A stretch of DNA of 32,510 nt from Bradyrhizobium jicamae (GTDB lineage Bacteria; Pseudomonadota; Alphaproteobacteria; Rhizobiales; Xanthobacteraceae). Made by a program: the position numbers and the translations under genes. The stretch lies in the NCBI RefSeq assembly GCF_018130215.1, contig NZ_JAFCKQ010000067.1, forward strand, positions 1 through 32,510, in the 5' to 3' direction. The notes under the pieces were generated by a model that saw only the letters and a program-made list of their open reading frames with translations, did not search any database and was not told the origin of the DNA. This document shows positions 15,339 to 22,077 of the stretch, piece after piece (positions within the stretch are counted from its first letter, which is position 1; the number at the start of each line of letters is the position of its first letter).

Positions 15339-16553
15339 TCAATATTTGTTGACGACGCTCCGCAGCAAAATCCAGAGCGCGACCGAGATCAGGCCAAAGG
15401 CTCCAAGGCACAGGAACGCGATCTGGTAACCCACCCATTGGGCGATCCAGCCGCCGAGCGCGGGGCTGAGTGACGCGCCAATTCCCTGGATCGTGATCAC
15501 GGCACCCTGGCCGAGATTGACGCGTCCTGTGCCATTGAGCGTGCGCGCCACGATGCCTGGCACAGCCACGCTTTGCAGACCCGCGCCGACGCCGTCGAGG
15601 ATCTGGACAGGAAACACGCCCCACCAGCCGGACAGGAAATACGCCAGCACGCCGCGCACAGGCAGCGCCAGAAATGACGCCAGCAAGACCGGCCAGAAGT
15701 TGCGGCGTTCGGCGGCGTGCATGCCGACGACCGACATGATCACCATCACTCCCTGCGCGACCACGATCGTGGTCGCCACCACGCCCGGGCCGTTGCCGAG
15801 GCCGCCGGCGACGGAAGCGAGCCCGTAGAGCGGCACGATCGCGGCATTGCCGAGATGGAAGGTCGCGAGCGCGACGGCGAGAATCAGCAGTGGCTTGTGC
15901 TTGACGAGCACCGAAAATCCGTGCGGCTGGCTCTCGGGATCGTCTTCCTTGCCGCGCGCGGCGTGGTGGTCGATCGCATCAGACGGAATCAGCATCACGC
16001 TCGCGATCGTCAGCAGGCCGAACGCCGACGCAAGCAGGAACACCGCGACATAGCCGTATCGCCAGCCAAGATAGCCCGAAGCGGCTGCACCCAGCATGTT
16101 GCCCGCGTGATTGAAGGCCTGGTTGCGGCCGTTCTGCCGGTTGAAGCCACGCTGCCTGACCATGCCGAGCGTGATGCCCGTGACCGCCGGAACGATCGCC
16201 GCGCCCGCAACCGAGGTCGCGATCTGGGACAGGGTGACGGCCCAGAAATGCTGCGAGACAAGGATGATGGCCGACGCCGCGACGACGGCGACGCCCGGCA
16301 CGATCACCCAGAGGCGCTTGTAGTCGGTCGTATCGATGCAGCCGCCGATTGGCGTGGTGATCAGCATTCCCGCTACATTGCCGATCGTCAGGGCGGTTCC
16401 GATCAGTCCGCTCGTCCAGCCGTGGCTTTGCAGGAATACGCCGACGAAGGGTCCGATCCCCGACTGCATGTCCGCCATGAAGAAATTCAAGGCGAGCAGC
16501 GCCCACAATGGCCTGGTCATGTCGTGTGTCTTGGTTCTGCCGCTGGTCATCAT
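15339..16553 (-). CDS. MFS transporter (12-TM drug/metabolite type)
   Basis: The protein has 404 residues from ATG 16553. The frame is open to 16631, but the leading residues are polar and implausible, and ATG 16520 (MTRPLWALLALNFFMAD) is an alternative. It shows 12 hydrophobic segments in two halves. The first half has DMQSGIGPFVGVFLQSHGW, the MFS loop-2 equivalent GGCIDTTDYKRLW, and GMVRQRGFNRQNGRNQAFNH; the second has AFHLGNAAIVPLYG-type residues and LDGVGAGLQSVAVPG. It is similar to proton-driven exporters; the substrate is unknown. The rightward reading frames overlapping it are shadows. Confidence 0.88.
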   Translation of the reverse strand: MMTSGRTKTHDMTRPLWALLALNFFMADMQSGIGPFVGVFLQSHGWTSGLIGTALTIGNVAGMLITTPIGGCIDTTDYKRLWVIVPGVAVVAASAIILVSQHFWAVTLSQIATSVAGAAIVPAVTGITLGMVRQRGFNRQNGRNQAFNHAGNMLGAAASGYLGWRYGYVAVFLLASAFGLLTIASVMLIPSDAIDHHAARGKEDDPESQPHGFSVLVKHKPLLILAVALATFHLGNAAIVPLYGLASVAGGLGNGPGVVATTIVVAQGVMVIMSVVGMHAAERRNFWPVLLASFLALPVRGVLAYFLSGWWGVFPVQILDGVGAGLQSVAVPGIVARTLNGTGRVNLGQGAVITIQGIGASLSPALGGWIAQWVGYQIAFLCLGAFGLISVALWILLRSVVNKY

Positions 16554-16875
16554 CCGACGCGCCCGATGGTCTCGAGCGGATACTCCCCTGTGAGGCCAGC
16601 TCTTGCGAAGCGGCATACTGTGCAGGAACAAACGTCAAAGCGACGACTTGGGTCCGAAGATCAGCGTACCCGATTTCTTGCCTTGCCAGCCGCGCAGACA
16701 TCGGCGGCGTTTTCGACGACCCGGCCAGTACGAACCGCGCGGGCCGCGGATGAGGTCGGCTGGCGCGTCTCGGGCGCCAACCGTCAGCCAACTCAGGCCT
16801 CGATCCGGCCCCGATTGACAGGCGGCGGTCGCCTCTCGTGCGCACCGCCCAATGTCTGAACTCATGGAGGGATCG
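16554..16875. other. Divergent intergenic region of 322 bp
   Basis: It separates the leftward MFS gene from the rightward small-protein genes. I see no gene in it. It contains the perfect inverted repeat TGGCGC-N7-GCGCCA at 16761-16779 and a GGAGGG ribosome-binding site at 16866-16871 for the next gene. No EcfG-type promoter was found in it on either strand. Confidence 0.5.
16761..16779. promoter_or_regulatory. Perfect inverted repeat TGGCGC-N7-GCGCCA
   Basis: Six-base arms with a 7-base spacer, 97 bp upstream of the small membrane protein gene at 16876. It is a candidate operator or stem-loop. The GC-rich context makes chance occurrence possible. Confidence 0.3.
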
Positions 16876-17031
16876 ATGGACATAGGTTGGGAAATCGCCT
16901 TTGGCGTCGGAGCGCTCATCCTGCTGACGGCCCTGATCTTTGGAGTGCTGCAATATCATTACAGGGATCGGCGCGCCGTCCAGGCCGGAGAGGACATCGT
17001 CCGCGACCGCTACAAGAGAGACGCTTCGTAG
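16876..17031 (+). CDS. 51-residue single-span membrane protein
   Basis: This gene is short and easily missed. ATG 16876 follows GGAGGG by four bases. The translation begins MDIGWEIAFGVGALILLTAL, has one strong hydrophobic helix (about 5-25), then the charged tail QYHYRDRRAVQAGEDIVRDR, ending at TAG 17029-17031. The inside-positive tail predicts a small inner-membrane protein with a cytoplasmic C-terminus. It is followed 24 bp later by the next small gene, probably in one transcript. Function unknown. Confidence 0.75.
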   Translation: MDIGWEIAFGVGALILLTALIFGVLQYHYRDRRAVQAGEDIVRDRYKRDAS

Positions 17032-17055
17032 TCCGGACAACACGAGGAGGTCGCA

Positions 17056-17268
17056 ATGGGACTGGCGCAATATTCGGTAATCCCTGTTGATGGCGAATGG
17101 GGCGTGCTGCACGATGGCAACCTGAACGGCGGGTATGCCACCAAGGAGGCGGCGTTCGAATCCGCGGCGGCGGCTGCCTCGCTGGCGATCCGCGAGGGGC
17201 ACGAAGTTCACGTTAGCGTGCCGGCGCGCGAGGAAGGCGAGGCCGCGCTGACGCATCGTGCCTGGTGA
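17056..17268 (+). CDS. Small DUF2188-like hypothetical protein
   Basis: The protein has 70 residues. ATG 17056 has a very strong ribosome-binding site, GAGGAGG, five bases upstream. The sequence GEWGVLHDGNLNGGYATKEAAFESA, followed by a helix and EVHVSVPAREEGE, follows the plan of DUF2188-type small proteins (W.V...G......F.tk.eA...A...A......v.vh). These are stand-alone cytoplasmic proteins of unknown role. It lies between two other small or single-domain genes in the same direction. Confidence 0.75.
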   Translation: MGLAQYSVIPVDGEWGVLHDGNLNGGYATKEAAFESAAAAASLAIREGHEVHVSVPAREEGEAALTHRAW

Positions 17269-17355
17269 TCGCGCCATCGCGCCGAGTGATTGTCGCGACT
17301 TGATCGACGTCGAATGGACTCGGCGCCCCGCCAGGTCCACAAGAAGGGTTTTGCC

Positions 17356-17805
17356 ATGAAAGCCAAGCTTGTCTCCGACAAGGCAGGTGAACGGATTTAT
17401 GTCGTCGTTCTGGACTCGGGTGAAGAGGCGTTCGCAACCCTCACTGAGGTCGCCAAAAGCCTGAACGTTGCTGCGGCGTCGCTGACCGCGATCGGCGCTT
17501 TCGAACAGGCAATGGTTGGATGGTTCGACCTGGAACGCAGGACCTACAAGAAGATCGAGGTGCGGGAGCAGTGCGAGGTACTGAGCGCCGTCGGCGACGT
17601 CGCGGTCGCCGATGATGGCCAGCCGAGCCTGCACGTCCATGTTGTCCTCGGGCTGGCTGATGGCACCACCCGCGGAGGCCATCTCGTCGCTGCAACGGTC
17701 CGTCCAACTCTCGAAGTGGTCATGACGGAAACGCCAGCACGCTTGCGACGGACGAAGCGGCCGGAGCTCGGGATTGCGTTGATAGACCTCGAAGAAAGCG
17801 GCTAG
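17356..17805 (+). CDS. PPC/DUF296 domain protein
   Basis: The protein has 149 residues from ATG 17356, with AAGGG ten bases upstream. The whole protein is one PPC (plant and prokaryote conserved, DUF296) domain: YVVVLDSGEEAFATLTEVAK, then LTAIGAFEQAMVGWFD, then the metal-binding block with His93, His95 and His109 in SLHVHVVLGLADGTTRGGH. Such domains form trimers. In bacteria they are mostly stand-alone, with no settled function, although some bind nucleotides or DNA in fused forms. It is likely in one unit with the two small genes upstream. Confidence 0.9.
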   Translation: MKAKLVSDKAGERIYVVVLDSGEEAFATLTEVAKSLNVAAASLTAIGAFEQAMVGWFDLERRTYKKIEVREQCEVLSAVGDVAVADDGQPSLHVHVVLGLADGTTRGGHLVAATVRPTLEVVMTETPARLRRTKRPELGIALIDLEESG

Positions 17806-17946
17806 GCGGCGCGAGACACGTTGCGTCCGGGGCCCTCATAGGTAAATGCAGGAACCGAGGGAAGGGCATTCAAAGAAGCGACCGAAGCGTCGCCGCCGAC
17901 ATCGCAACCTCGATCCGCATCAATACCCAAGCTGCCTCAAGCGTGG

Positions 17947-18042
17947 ATGTCCGAGATGATCGACCGGTACTTGTTCGCCGTGACGACCACAGTGACGATC
18001 ATACTCTGGTTGTATCTCGGATTGCTGGTGATGCCCGGCTAA
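17947..18042 (+). CDS. Possible 31-residue membrane microprotein
   Basis: The open frame ATG 17947 to TAA 18040-18042 encodes MSEMIDRYLFAVTTTVTIIL, then WLYLGLLVMPG. It is a near-perfect single transmembrane helix with a charged N-terminal cap, unusual for random GC-rich sequence. No clear Shine-Dalgarno sequence is present, and the frame stays open upstream without a good start, so either it is translated weakly or it is the tail of a decayed gene. Reality is uncertain. Confidence 0.4.
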   Translation: MSEMIDRYLFAVTTTVTIILWLYLGLLVMPG

Positions 18043-18098
18043 CCGCCAGGTCCGGTCGCGTAGCCACAGCATCTGGAACTTTGATTTCCCCAAGCCGA

Positions 18099-18335
18099 TC
18101 AGCCAACCGGCCTTGGACCGACATGCTCTTTCCGGTCACTGGTCCGCGGCGCAGACAGAAAGTCCGCCATCCGAACGGCCTGCTCAGCCTGGCCCGCCTT
18201 CTTCAGAAGGTATGCGCGTTCCATGCTGTCAACCGGCAGGTTCTCGGCTCGTCTCCGTGCGCTCTTGATGAGCTGATGAAGACGGTAATTCAGAGAGGTC
18301 GTCTGCTTCGCGCGGTTGCGCCGTTTCTTTTCCAT
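18099..18335 (-). CDS. Small basic hypothetical protein
   Basis: The protein has 78 residues from ATG 18335. It is strongly basic and helical (MEKKRRNRAKQTTSLNYRLH, then LIKSARRRAENLPVDSMERA, then LLKKAGQAEQAVRMADFL). The middle block, with LP...ER..LLKKA.QAE.A and a following .WL.SP-like segment (ADFLSAP), is the pattern of a small protein that occurs in several copies in Bradyrhizobium genomes. Function is unknown. No strong ribosome-binding site is visible; an alternative start is ATG 18398. Confidence 0.62.
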   Translation of the reverse strand: MEKKRRNRAKQTTSLNYRLHQLIKSARRRAENLPVDSMERAYLLKKAGQAEQAVRMADFLSAPRTSDRKEHVGPRPVG

Positions 18336-18465
18336 CGCGTCGGGTCCGCTCGCTGTTGGCGGTGACGCAATCACACCAACAGTCCCGGGACGAAGCATTT
18401 AAATATGCTAATCGGAGGTGCGGGGAATTTCTTCCAGCGGGAGGAACCATTGCGGCCGAAACAGG

Positions 18466-18490
18466 GGGCGGGGGCTGATGGCACCCGCCC
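18466..18490 (-). terminator. Stem-loop, terminator-like, after the 73-residue gene
   Basis: GGGCGGG (18466-18472) pairs with CCCGCCC (18484-18490) across an 11-base loop. It lies 21 bp beyond the stop of the leftward gene ending at 18511. Only three T residues follow on that strand, so it is a weak intrinsic terminator at best. Confidence 0.3.
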
Positions 18491-18510
18491 TGACCGACCT
18501 TGGTCGGGAA

Positions 18511-18732
18511 TCAAGACACCTGATGTCGGCGCACCTCCCCGAGCACCATGTTGAGCAGCAGGATCTGCTCCGCGGCGAGTTGCCGCTGAATGAGGCTCAC
18601 GGCCCATCCTTCCGGGATAGCGTCCAGCACCGAGTCGAGGGCTTGATCTCGCGACGTTGCGGCGAGCCAAATCTGGATCTCGCCGTCATCTGTCGTTACG
18701 CGGACTAGCTGGACCTCGGTCGCCGGTTGCAT
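18511..18732 (-). CDS. Small hypothetical protein (73 residues)
   Basis: From ATG 18732 the protein reads as strand-rich then helical: VQLVRVTTDDGEIQIWLAAT, then REQAL-like SRDQALDSVLDAIPEGW and a final helix QLAAEQILLLNMVLGEVRR. The pattern VRV.TDDGE...WLAAT...QALD.VLDAIPEGW is, as far as I recall, typical of a short protein common in Bradyrhizobium. The frame continues upstream to ATG 18864 and includes a single CPSCGC pair that looks like half of a zinc ribbon. That extension may be part of the protein or a remnant. Function unknown. Confidence 0.62.
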   Translation of the reverse strand: MQPATEVQLVRVTTDDGEIQIWLAATSRDQALDSVLDAIPEGWAVSLIQRQLAAEQILLLNMVLGEVRRHQVS

Positions 18733-18923
18733 AAGCAGAAAAAGCGGTGGCCCGGCGATAGTTTCAAAATTCTTCACATAAGTTAATCCGCAACCGCAAC
18801 TGGGGCAGCCTGCCTGACGTGACGCTTCAAGATGTGAACTTCGTCGCGTGGGCCGGCGACGCATCGCGCTGGAACTTTGATCTCACGCCGAGATTGTCAC
18901 CGCTGCGATGATTGGAGACGACG

Positions 18924-19145
18924 ATGGCAACGCTTTTGGTCATGGATCACGCCGGTGATACGCGCCACTCCTTTGATGCTGGAGACAGCGAGCAGTTGGC
19001 CTGGGCGCAGGCCCGCTTTCAACAGTTGATCTCGGACGGCTACACTGCGGCGACCCGAACGGGGCCAGGGGAAGTGGCACTGGTCCGCGCGCTGGATCCC
19101 GCCGCAGAGGAGACCCTGTTCTACCCAAGGCTGGTCGGCGGCTGA
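18924..19145 (+). CDS. Small hypothetical protein (73 residues)
   Basis: ATG 18924 has GGAGA six bases upstream. The translation begins MATLLVMDHAGDTRHSFDAG, continues with a helix (SEQLAWAQARFQQLISDGYT) and ends AAEETLFYPRLVGG. It has the two-layer look of small Bradyrhizobium proteins that begin with a strand carrying a D-x-x-G-D turn, followed by A..RF..L...GY.A and a closing strand LV..LDP.AEETLF.P. There are no cysteines, signal peptide or membrane segment. Function unknown. It is divergent from the 73-residue gene on its left. Confidence 0.7.
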   Translation: MATLLVMDHAGDTRHSFDAGDSEQLAWAQARFQQLISDGYTAATRTGPGEVALVRALDPAAEETLFYPRLVGG

Positions 19146-19200
19146 CGGCATGAAGGGCCGCCCGCGCAATGCGGTTGTGTGCCGGGTGCGCGGTCCAATC

Positions 19201-19299
19201 CTAATCCGAGCTGACGTAGTTGGCGCGCCAGAGCAGCACCGTGACGATCAGCACCACGATCCCGCCGGCAATCAAGATCCAAGGAACGTAATCGGCCAT
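19201..19299 (-). CDS. 32-residue single-span membrane protein
   Basis: From ATG 19299 the whole protein is one transmembrane helix with short polar ends: MADYVPWILIAGGIVVLIVT, then VLLWRANYVSSD. The residue choice (no helix breakers, W at both interfaces) supports a real microprotein. The upstream bases CGGGG give only a weak ribosome-binding site. It lies 61 bp downstream of the CBS-domain remnant and could be transcribed from the same EcfG-type promoter at 19491-19515. Confidence 0.55.
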   Translation of the reverse strand: MADYVPWILIAGGIVVLIVTVLLWRANYVSSD

Positions 19300-19360
19300 T
19301 GGCGTACCCCGATCGTCGCTTCGCTGGGCGTACCGACGCGGAGCGGAGCCGCGCGAACAT

Positions 19361-19456
19361 CTAGACCTGCGCGTGCCGGGTGGTTGCGGCATCGCGAAGC
19401 GTATCGTCGGGGGTGCACGACTGGACGTCCGGTGTCATCGCGTCGCAAACCTTCAT
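19361..19456 (-). pseudogene. CBS-domain protein remnant (31 codons)
   Basis: Reading leftward from ATG 19456, the sequence MKVCDAMTPDVQSCTPDDTL, then RDAA, is the standard opening of a CBS-domain protein (M.V.D.MTP.V....P.DTLR.AA). It then runs into TTRHAQV and a TAG at 19361-19363. Intact relatives are about 140 residues or longer with two CBS motifs that bind adenine nucleotides. Nothing downstream resembles the rest, so the middle seems to have been deleted, leaving the two ends joined. A fair ribosome-binding site (GAGAGG) and an exact EcfG-type promoter 35 bp upstream are still present. Confidence 0.6.
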
Positions 19457-19490
19457 GGTCGCCTCTCATTGCTGGTTGCCTCAACCGCCT

Positions 19491-19515
19491 AACGGTATGG
19501 TCGAAGCCGCGTTCC
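19491..19515 (-). promoter_or_regulatory. EcfG-type general stress promoter (exact consensus), leftward
   Basis: On the minus strand: GGAAC (19515-19511), 16 bases, CGTT (19494-19491). It sits 35 bp before the start of the CBS-domain remnant. The spacing is the same 16 bases as the two promoters at 10048 and 10558. Confidence 0.72.
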
Positions 19516-19536
19516 TAACTCGGCTTCGACGCAGGG

Positions 19537-20244
19537 TTACTTGCCGTTCTCGCTGGTCAGCTCGAAAGACTTGATGACGAAGTGTTTCTCGATCATTCGC
19601 AAGAGGTCGACCGGCGGGGGCGCCTTTTCCGGGCGTCGCCAGGACACCTCGAAGAGGTAGTGCGCATCTGTCGATCCGTCACTGTGGCGCTGTTCGAGAA
19701 ACCGTGCGTGATAATGCAGCGGCTCGATCAATTTCGGCAGAGCGTCGATCACGCCGGGATCGGGCTTGCCGGCAACCACCAGGGCGGCGCGGTGACGTCG
19801 AGGAATCTTGACGTCGATCCACTTGAGGACCGAGAGGGTCACGACTCCCATGGCCGTACCGACGCAGCCGAGGGCAAGTTGACCTCCGCCGAGGCAAAGT
19901 CCAATGATCGTGATCAGCCAAAGCGTCGCAGCCGTCGTCACGCCGGTGACAAGGTCACCTTTCTTGAGGATCGTGCCGCCGCCGATGAAGCCGACTCCCG
20001 TCAGGATTCCGAGCGGAAGCCGCATCACGTCCATCACCGAGAAGGAGGCCGAGCCCTTGCCGTCGACGGGGAGCAGGAGATTGGCCTGGATCATCGACAG
20101 CGACGCGGCGAGGCCGACCAGGATCGTGGTCCTCAGGCCAGCGGCATGTCCACGCGCGCCGCGGTCAAAACCGATGATGGCGCCGGCGAGAACCGTCAGC
20201 GCGAGGCGGATAGCGATGTCGGTCCAGGTCGGATGGAGTGGCAT
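19537..20244 (-). CDS. MgtC/SapB family membrane protein
   Basis: The protein has 235 residues from ATG 20244; GTG 20262 is an alternative. The N-terminal 150 residues hold about five hydrophobic segments with the family signature GFDRGARGHAAGLRTTILVG and the glycine-rich GILTGVGFIGGGTILKKGD. The C-terminal 80 residues form a soluble ACT-like domain (HYHARFLEQRHSDGSTDAHY). MgtC-type proteins help bacteria cope with low magnesium, acid and intracellular life, partly by acting on F-type ATPase; this broader SapB type is less well understood. A one-mismatch EcfG-like promoter lies 55 bp upstream. Confidence 0.92.
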   Translation of the reverse strand: MPLHPTWTDIAIRLALTVLAGAIIGFDRGARGHAAGLRTTILVGLAASLSMIQANLLLPVDGKGSASFSVMDVMRLPLGILTGVGFIGGGTILKKGDLVTGVTTAATLWLITIIGLCLGGGQLALGCVGTAMGVVTLSVLKWIDVKIPRRHRAALVVAGKPDPGVIDALPKLIEPLHYHARFLEQRHSDGSTDAHYLFEVSWRRPEKAPPPVDLLRMIEKHFVIKSFELTSENGK

Positions 20245-20298
20245 GCCCGGCTCCGCAACCACGACGCGCGTCGTGTGGGTTCCCTGCCCATGAAGGCC

Positions 20299-20323
20299 AA
20301 TGCTGGGTGGGACCGTACGTTCC
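20299..20323 (-). promoter_or_regulatory. EcfG-like promoter, one mismatch, before the MgtC gene
   Basis: On the minus strand: GGAAC (20323-20319), 16 bases, CATT (20302-20299) instead of CGTT. It lies 37 bp upstream of the GTG start and 55 bp upstream of the ATG start of the MgtC-family gene. Confidence 0.4.
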
Positions 20324-20353
20324 TATTCCCGGGCTGGCCGACCGCCCTGCAGG

Positions 20354-21784
20354 CTATCCGGAAAGTGGCTCGGCGATGCTTTCCAGCGATTTTCCCTCGG
20401 CGTCCACGCCGAACCTGATTTCGACAATCGCGGCGATGATCAGAAGCAGCGCAGCTACGATATACCCGATACCGACCTGCCAGGATGAGCCGGACTCGAT
20501 CAGTCGGCCGAACACCGAGGGCGCGATGCTGCCGCCAAGCGCGGTCCCCAGCGCATAGAAGCAGGCGATGGCCAATGCCCTTGTTTCCAGCGGAAAGATC
20601 TCGCTCGCGGTGAGGTAGGCCGAACTTGCCGCCGGCGAGGCTATGAAGAAGATGATGAGCCACGCGATGGTTTGTGTAACGGCCGTCAGGTAGTTCAGTC
20701 CGAACAACAGTCCGGTTGCGATCAGGAGGAGCCCGCTCAGGCCGAAGGTCGACGCGATCATCTTCCTGCGGCCGATCGTATCGAACAGCGTGCCGAGCAG
20801 GAGCGGTCCGCAGAAATTGCCGAGGGCAAGCGGCAGGATATAGAGGCCGATCCATTCGTTTTCGACATGATAGAAGTGAGCCAGGATCAGGCCGAACGTG
20901 AAAAAGACCGCGTTGTACAGAAACGATTGCGCGACCATCAATGTGAGCGCCAGGACGCTGCGCTGGCGGTACTTATCGAGCATGGCTGAAAAGATCATTC
21001 CAAGCCCGAATGATTTGCGCGGGTGGACGGTGAGACGTTCCGTAGGCGGTGGCAGCTGCTGCCTTGCCTCGGCGGCAACGGCGCCTTCGATCTCCGTTAC
21101 GATTGCCCTCGCTTCCTGATCGCGACAGTGCGTCACAAGCCAGCGCGGGCTCTCGGGCACGAATTGCCGCAGCAGCAGAATCGTCGAGCCAAGAACCGCT
21201 CCGATGCCGAAGCCGAGGCGCCACCCCAGATTGACCGAAAAATAGTTCTGGTTCAGCAGGAATGGCGCTGCCAGCGCGCCGCCAGCGGCGCCAAGCCAGA
21301 AGCTGCCATTGACGATCAGGTCCACGCGGCCGCGATACTTTGCCGGGATGAGCTCATCGATTGCTGAATTGACAGCGGCATACTCGCCGCCAATTCCGAG
21401 CCCGGTCAGCAATCGGAAACCGGCGAAACTCCAGAAATTCCACGCGAGCGCGCTCAGCAACACACCCAACAGGTAGATCGCGAGCGTTACGTAGAAGACC
21501 AGTCGACGTCCGAATCGATCGGTCGTCCAGCCGAATGCGAGCGCACCTGTCACGGCGCCGATCACATAGAAAGAGGCGATCATTCCCAACTCTGCGCTCG
21601 ACAGGCCGAGTGTCTCCTGATCCTGCAAGGCCGGTCCGAGTGAGCCCACGATGGTCACCTCGAGACCGTCCAAAATCCAGGTGATCCCCAGACCGAGCAC
21701 GACGAGCACGTGGAAGCGGCTCCATGGCAAGCGGTCGAGCCGGAACGGGATGTCGGTCTGGATGGCGGACGATGCGGTGGACAC
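20354..21784 (-). CDS. MFS transporter (sugar or organic-acid porter type)
   Basis: The protein has 476 residues with 12 hydrophobic segments. The signature motifs are intact: ITWILDGLEVTIVGSLGPAL in helix 1, the loop-2 motif GWTTDRFGRRLVF, RLLTGLGIGGEYAAVNSAID in helix 4-5, PESPRWLVT after helix 6, and GTLFDTIGRRKMIAS in the second half. The GIGGEY and PESPRWL motifs place it with the sugar-porter/metabolite:H+ symporter group in the inner membrane. The substrate is not readable. The start is GTG 21784 with AGGAG 11 bases upstream. It is divergent from the GH15 gene, and an EcfG-like promoter lies 33 bp upstream. Confidence 0.9.
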   Translation of the reverse strand: MSTASSAIQTDIPFRLDRLPWSRFHVLVVLGLGITWILDGLEVTIVGSLGPALQDQETLGLSSAELGMIASFYVIGAVTGALAFGWTTDRFGRRLVFYVTLAIYLLGVLLSALAWNFWSFAGFRLLTGLGIGGEYAAVNSAIDELIPAKYRGRVDLIVNGSFWLGAAGGALAAPFLLNQNYFSVNLGWRLGFGIGAVLGSTILLLRQFVPESPRWLVTHCRDQEARAIVTEIEGAVAAEARQQLPPPTERLTVHPRKSFGLGMIFSAMLDKYRQRSVLALTLMVAQSFLYNAVFFTFGLILAHFYHVENEWIGLYILPLALGNFCGPLLLGTLFDTIGRRKMIASTFGLSGLLLIATGLLFGLNYLTAVTQTIAWLIIFFIASPAASSAYLTASEIFPLETRALAIACFYALGTALGGSIAPSVFGRLIESGSSWQVGIGYIVAALLLIIAAIVEIRFGVDAEGKSLESIAEPLSG

Positions 21785-21816
21785 GCGAGCCCAACTCCTG
21801 GTTGGAGGTCGGTATC

Positions 21817-21841
21817 AATGTTCACGATGCATCGGCGTTCC
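21817..21841 (-). promoter_or_regulatory. EcfG-like promoter, one mismatch, before the MFS gene
   Basis: On the minus strand: GGAAC (21841-21837), 16 bases, CATT (21820-21817). It has the same one-base departure and the same spacing as the site before the MgtC gene. It is 33 bp upstream of GTG 21784, a normal leader length. Confidence 0.42.
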
Positions 21842-21996
21842 GATTTGCCACGCGATCGCTGCTCCTGCCTGCCCGAATCGGTGAAGGAGAAGTGTGTCAT
21901 TCGTTTCCGGCTCGCGGATATCGGTCTGGTGTTGGAACCGCGAGCCTGTCGGCGCAGTTTGCGGACCATGAATGTTCAGCAACGCCATGGGCCCAA

Positions 21997-22025
21997 GCCC
22001 GATTGCTCGGCTGCAATGATCGGGC
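21997..22025. promoter_or_regulatory. Extended hairpin upstream of the GH15 gene
   Basis: GCCCGAT (21997-22003) and ATCGGGC (22019-22025) are exact reverse complements. Inside, TTGC and GCAA also pair, giving a stem of about ten pairs with a small bulge and a six-base loop. It lies 53 bp before GTG 22078. It could be an operator or a leader RNA structure. Confidence 0.35.
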
Positions 22026-22077
22026 ACCGCTTCGTTGGAACCGGGAACGACACGCCGCTTCATCGGTGGGTGCTGTA

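Noticed and set aside
15979..17682. 567-codon open frame on the minus strand
   Set aside because: It overlaps the MFS gene in another frame and runs across the small rightward genes; its translation is Arg/Gly-rich with no domain, while the alternative frames encode clear membrane and PPC proteins.
17846..17959. 37-residue Arg-rich ORF starting MQEPREGHSKKRPKRRRRHR
   Set aside because: No ribosome-binding site of quality, composition typical of a GC-rich frame, and it overlaps the more plausible membrane microprotein frame.
18075..18099. GGAAC-N16-CGAT, and a similar GGAACTTTGAT at 18871
   Set aside because: Near the EcfG consensus but with mismatched -10 elements; the first points at no gene, the second has two mismatches.
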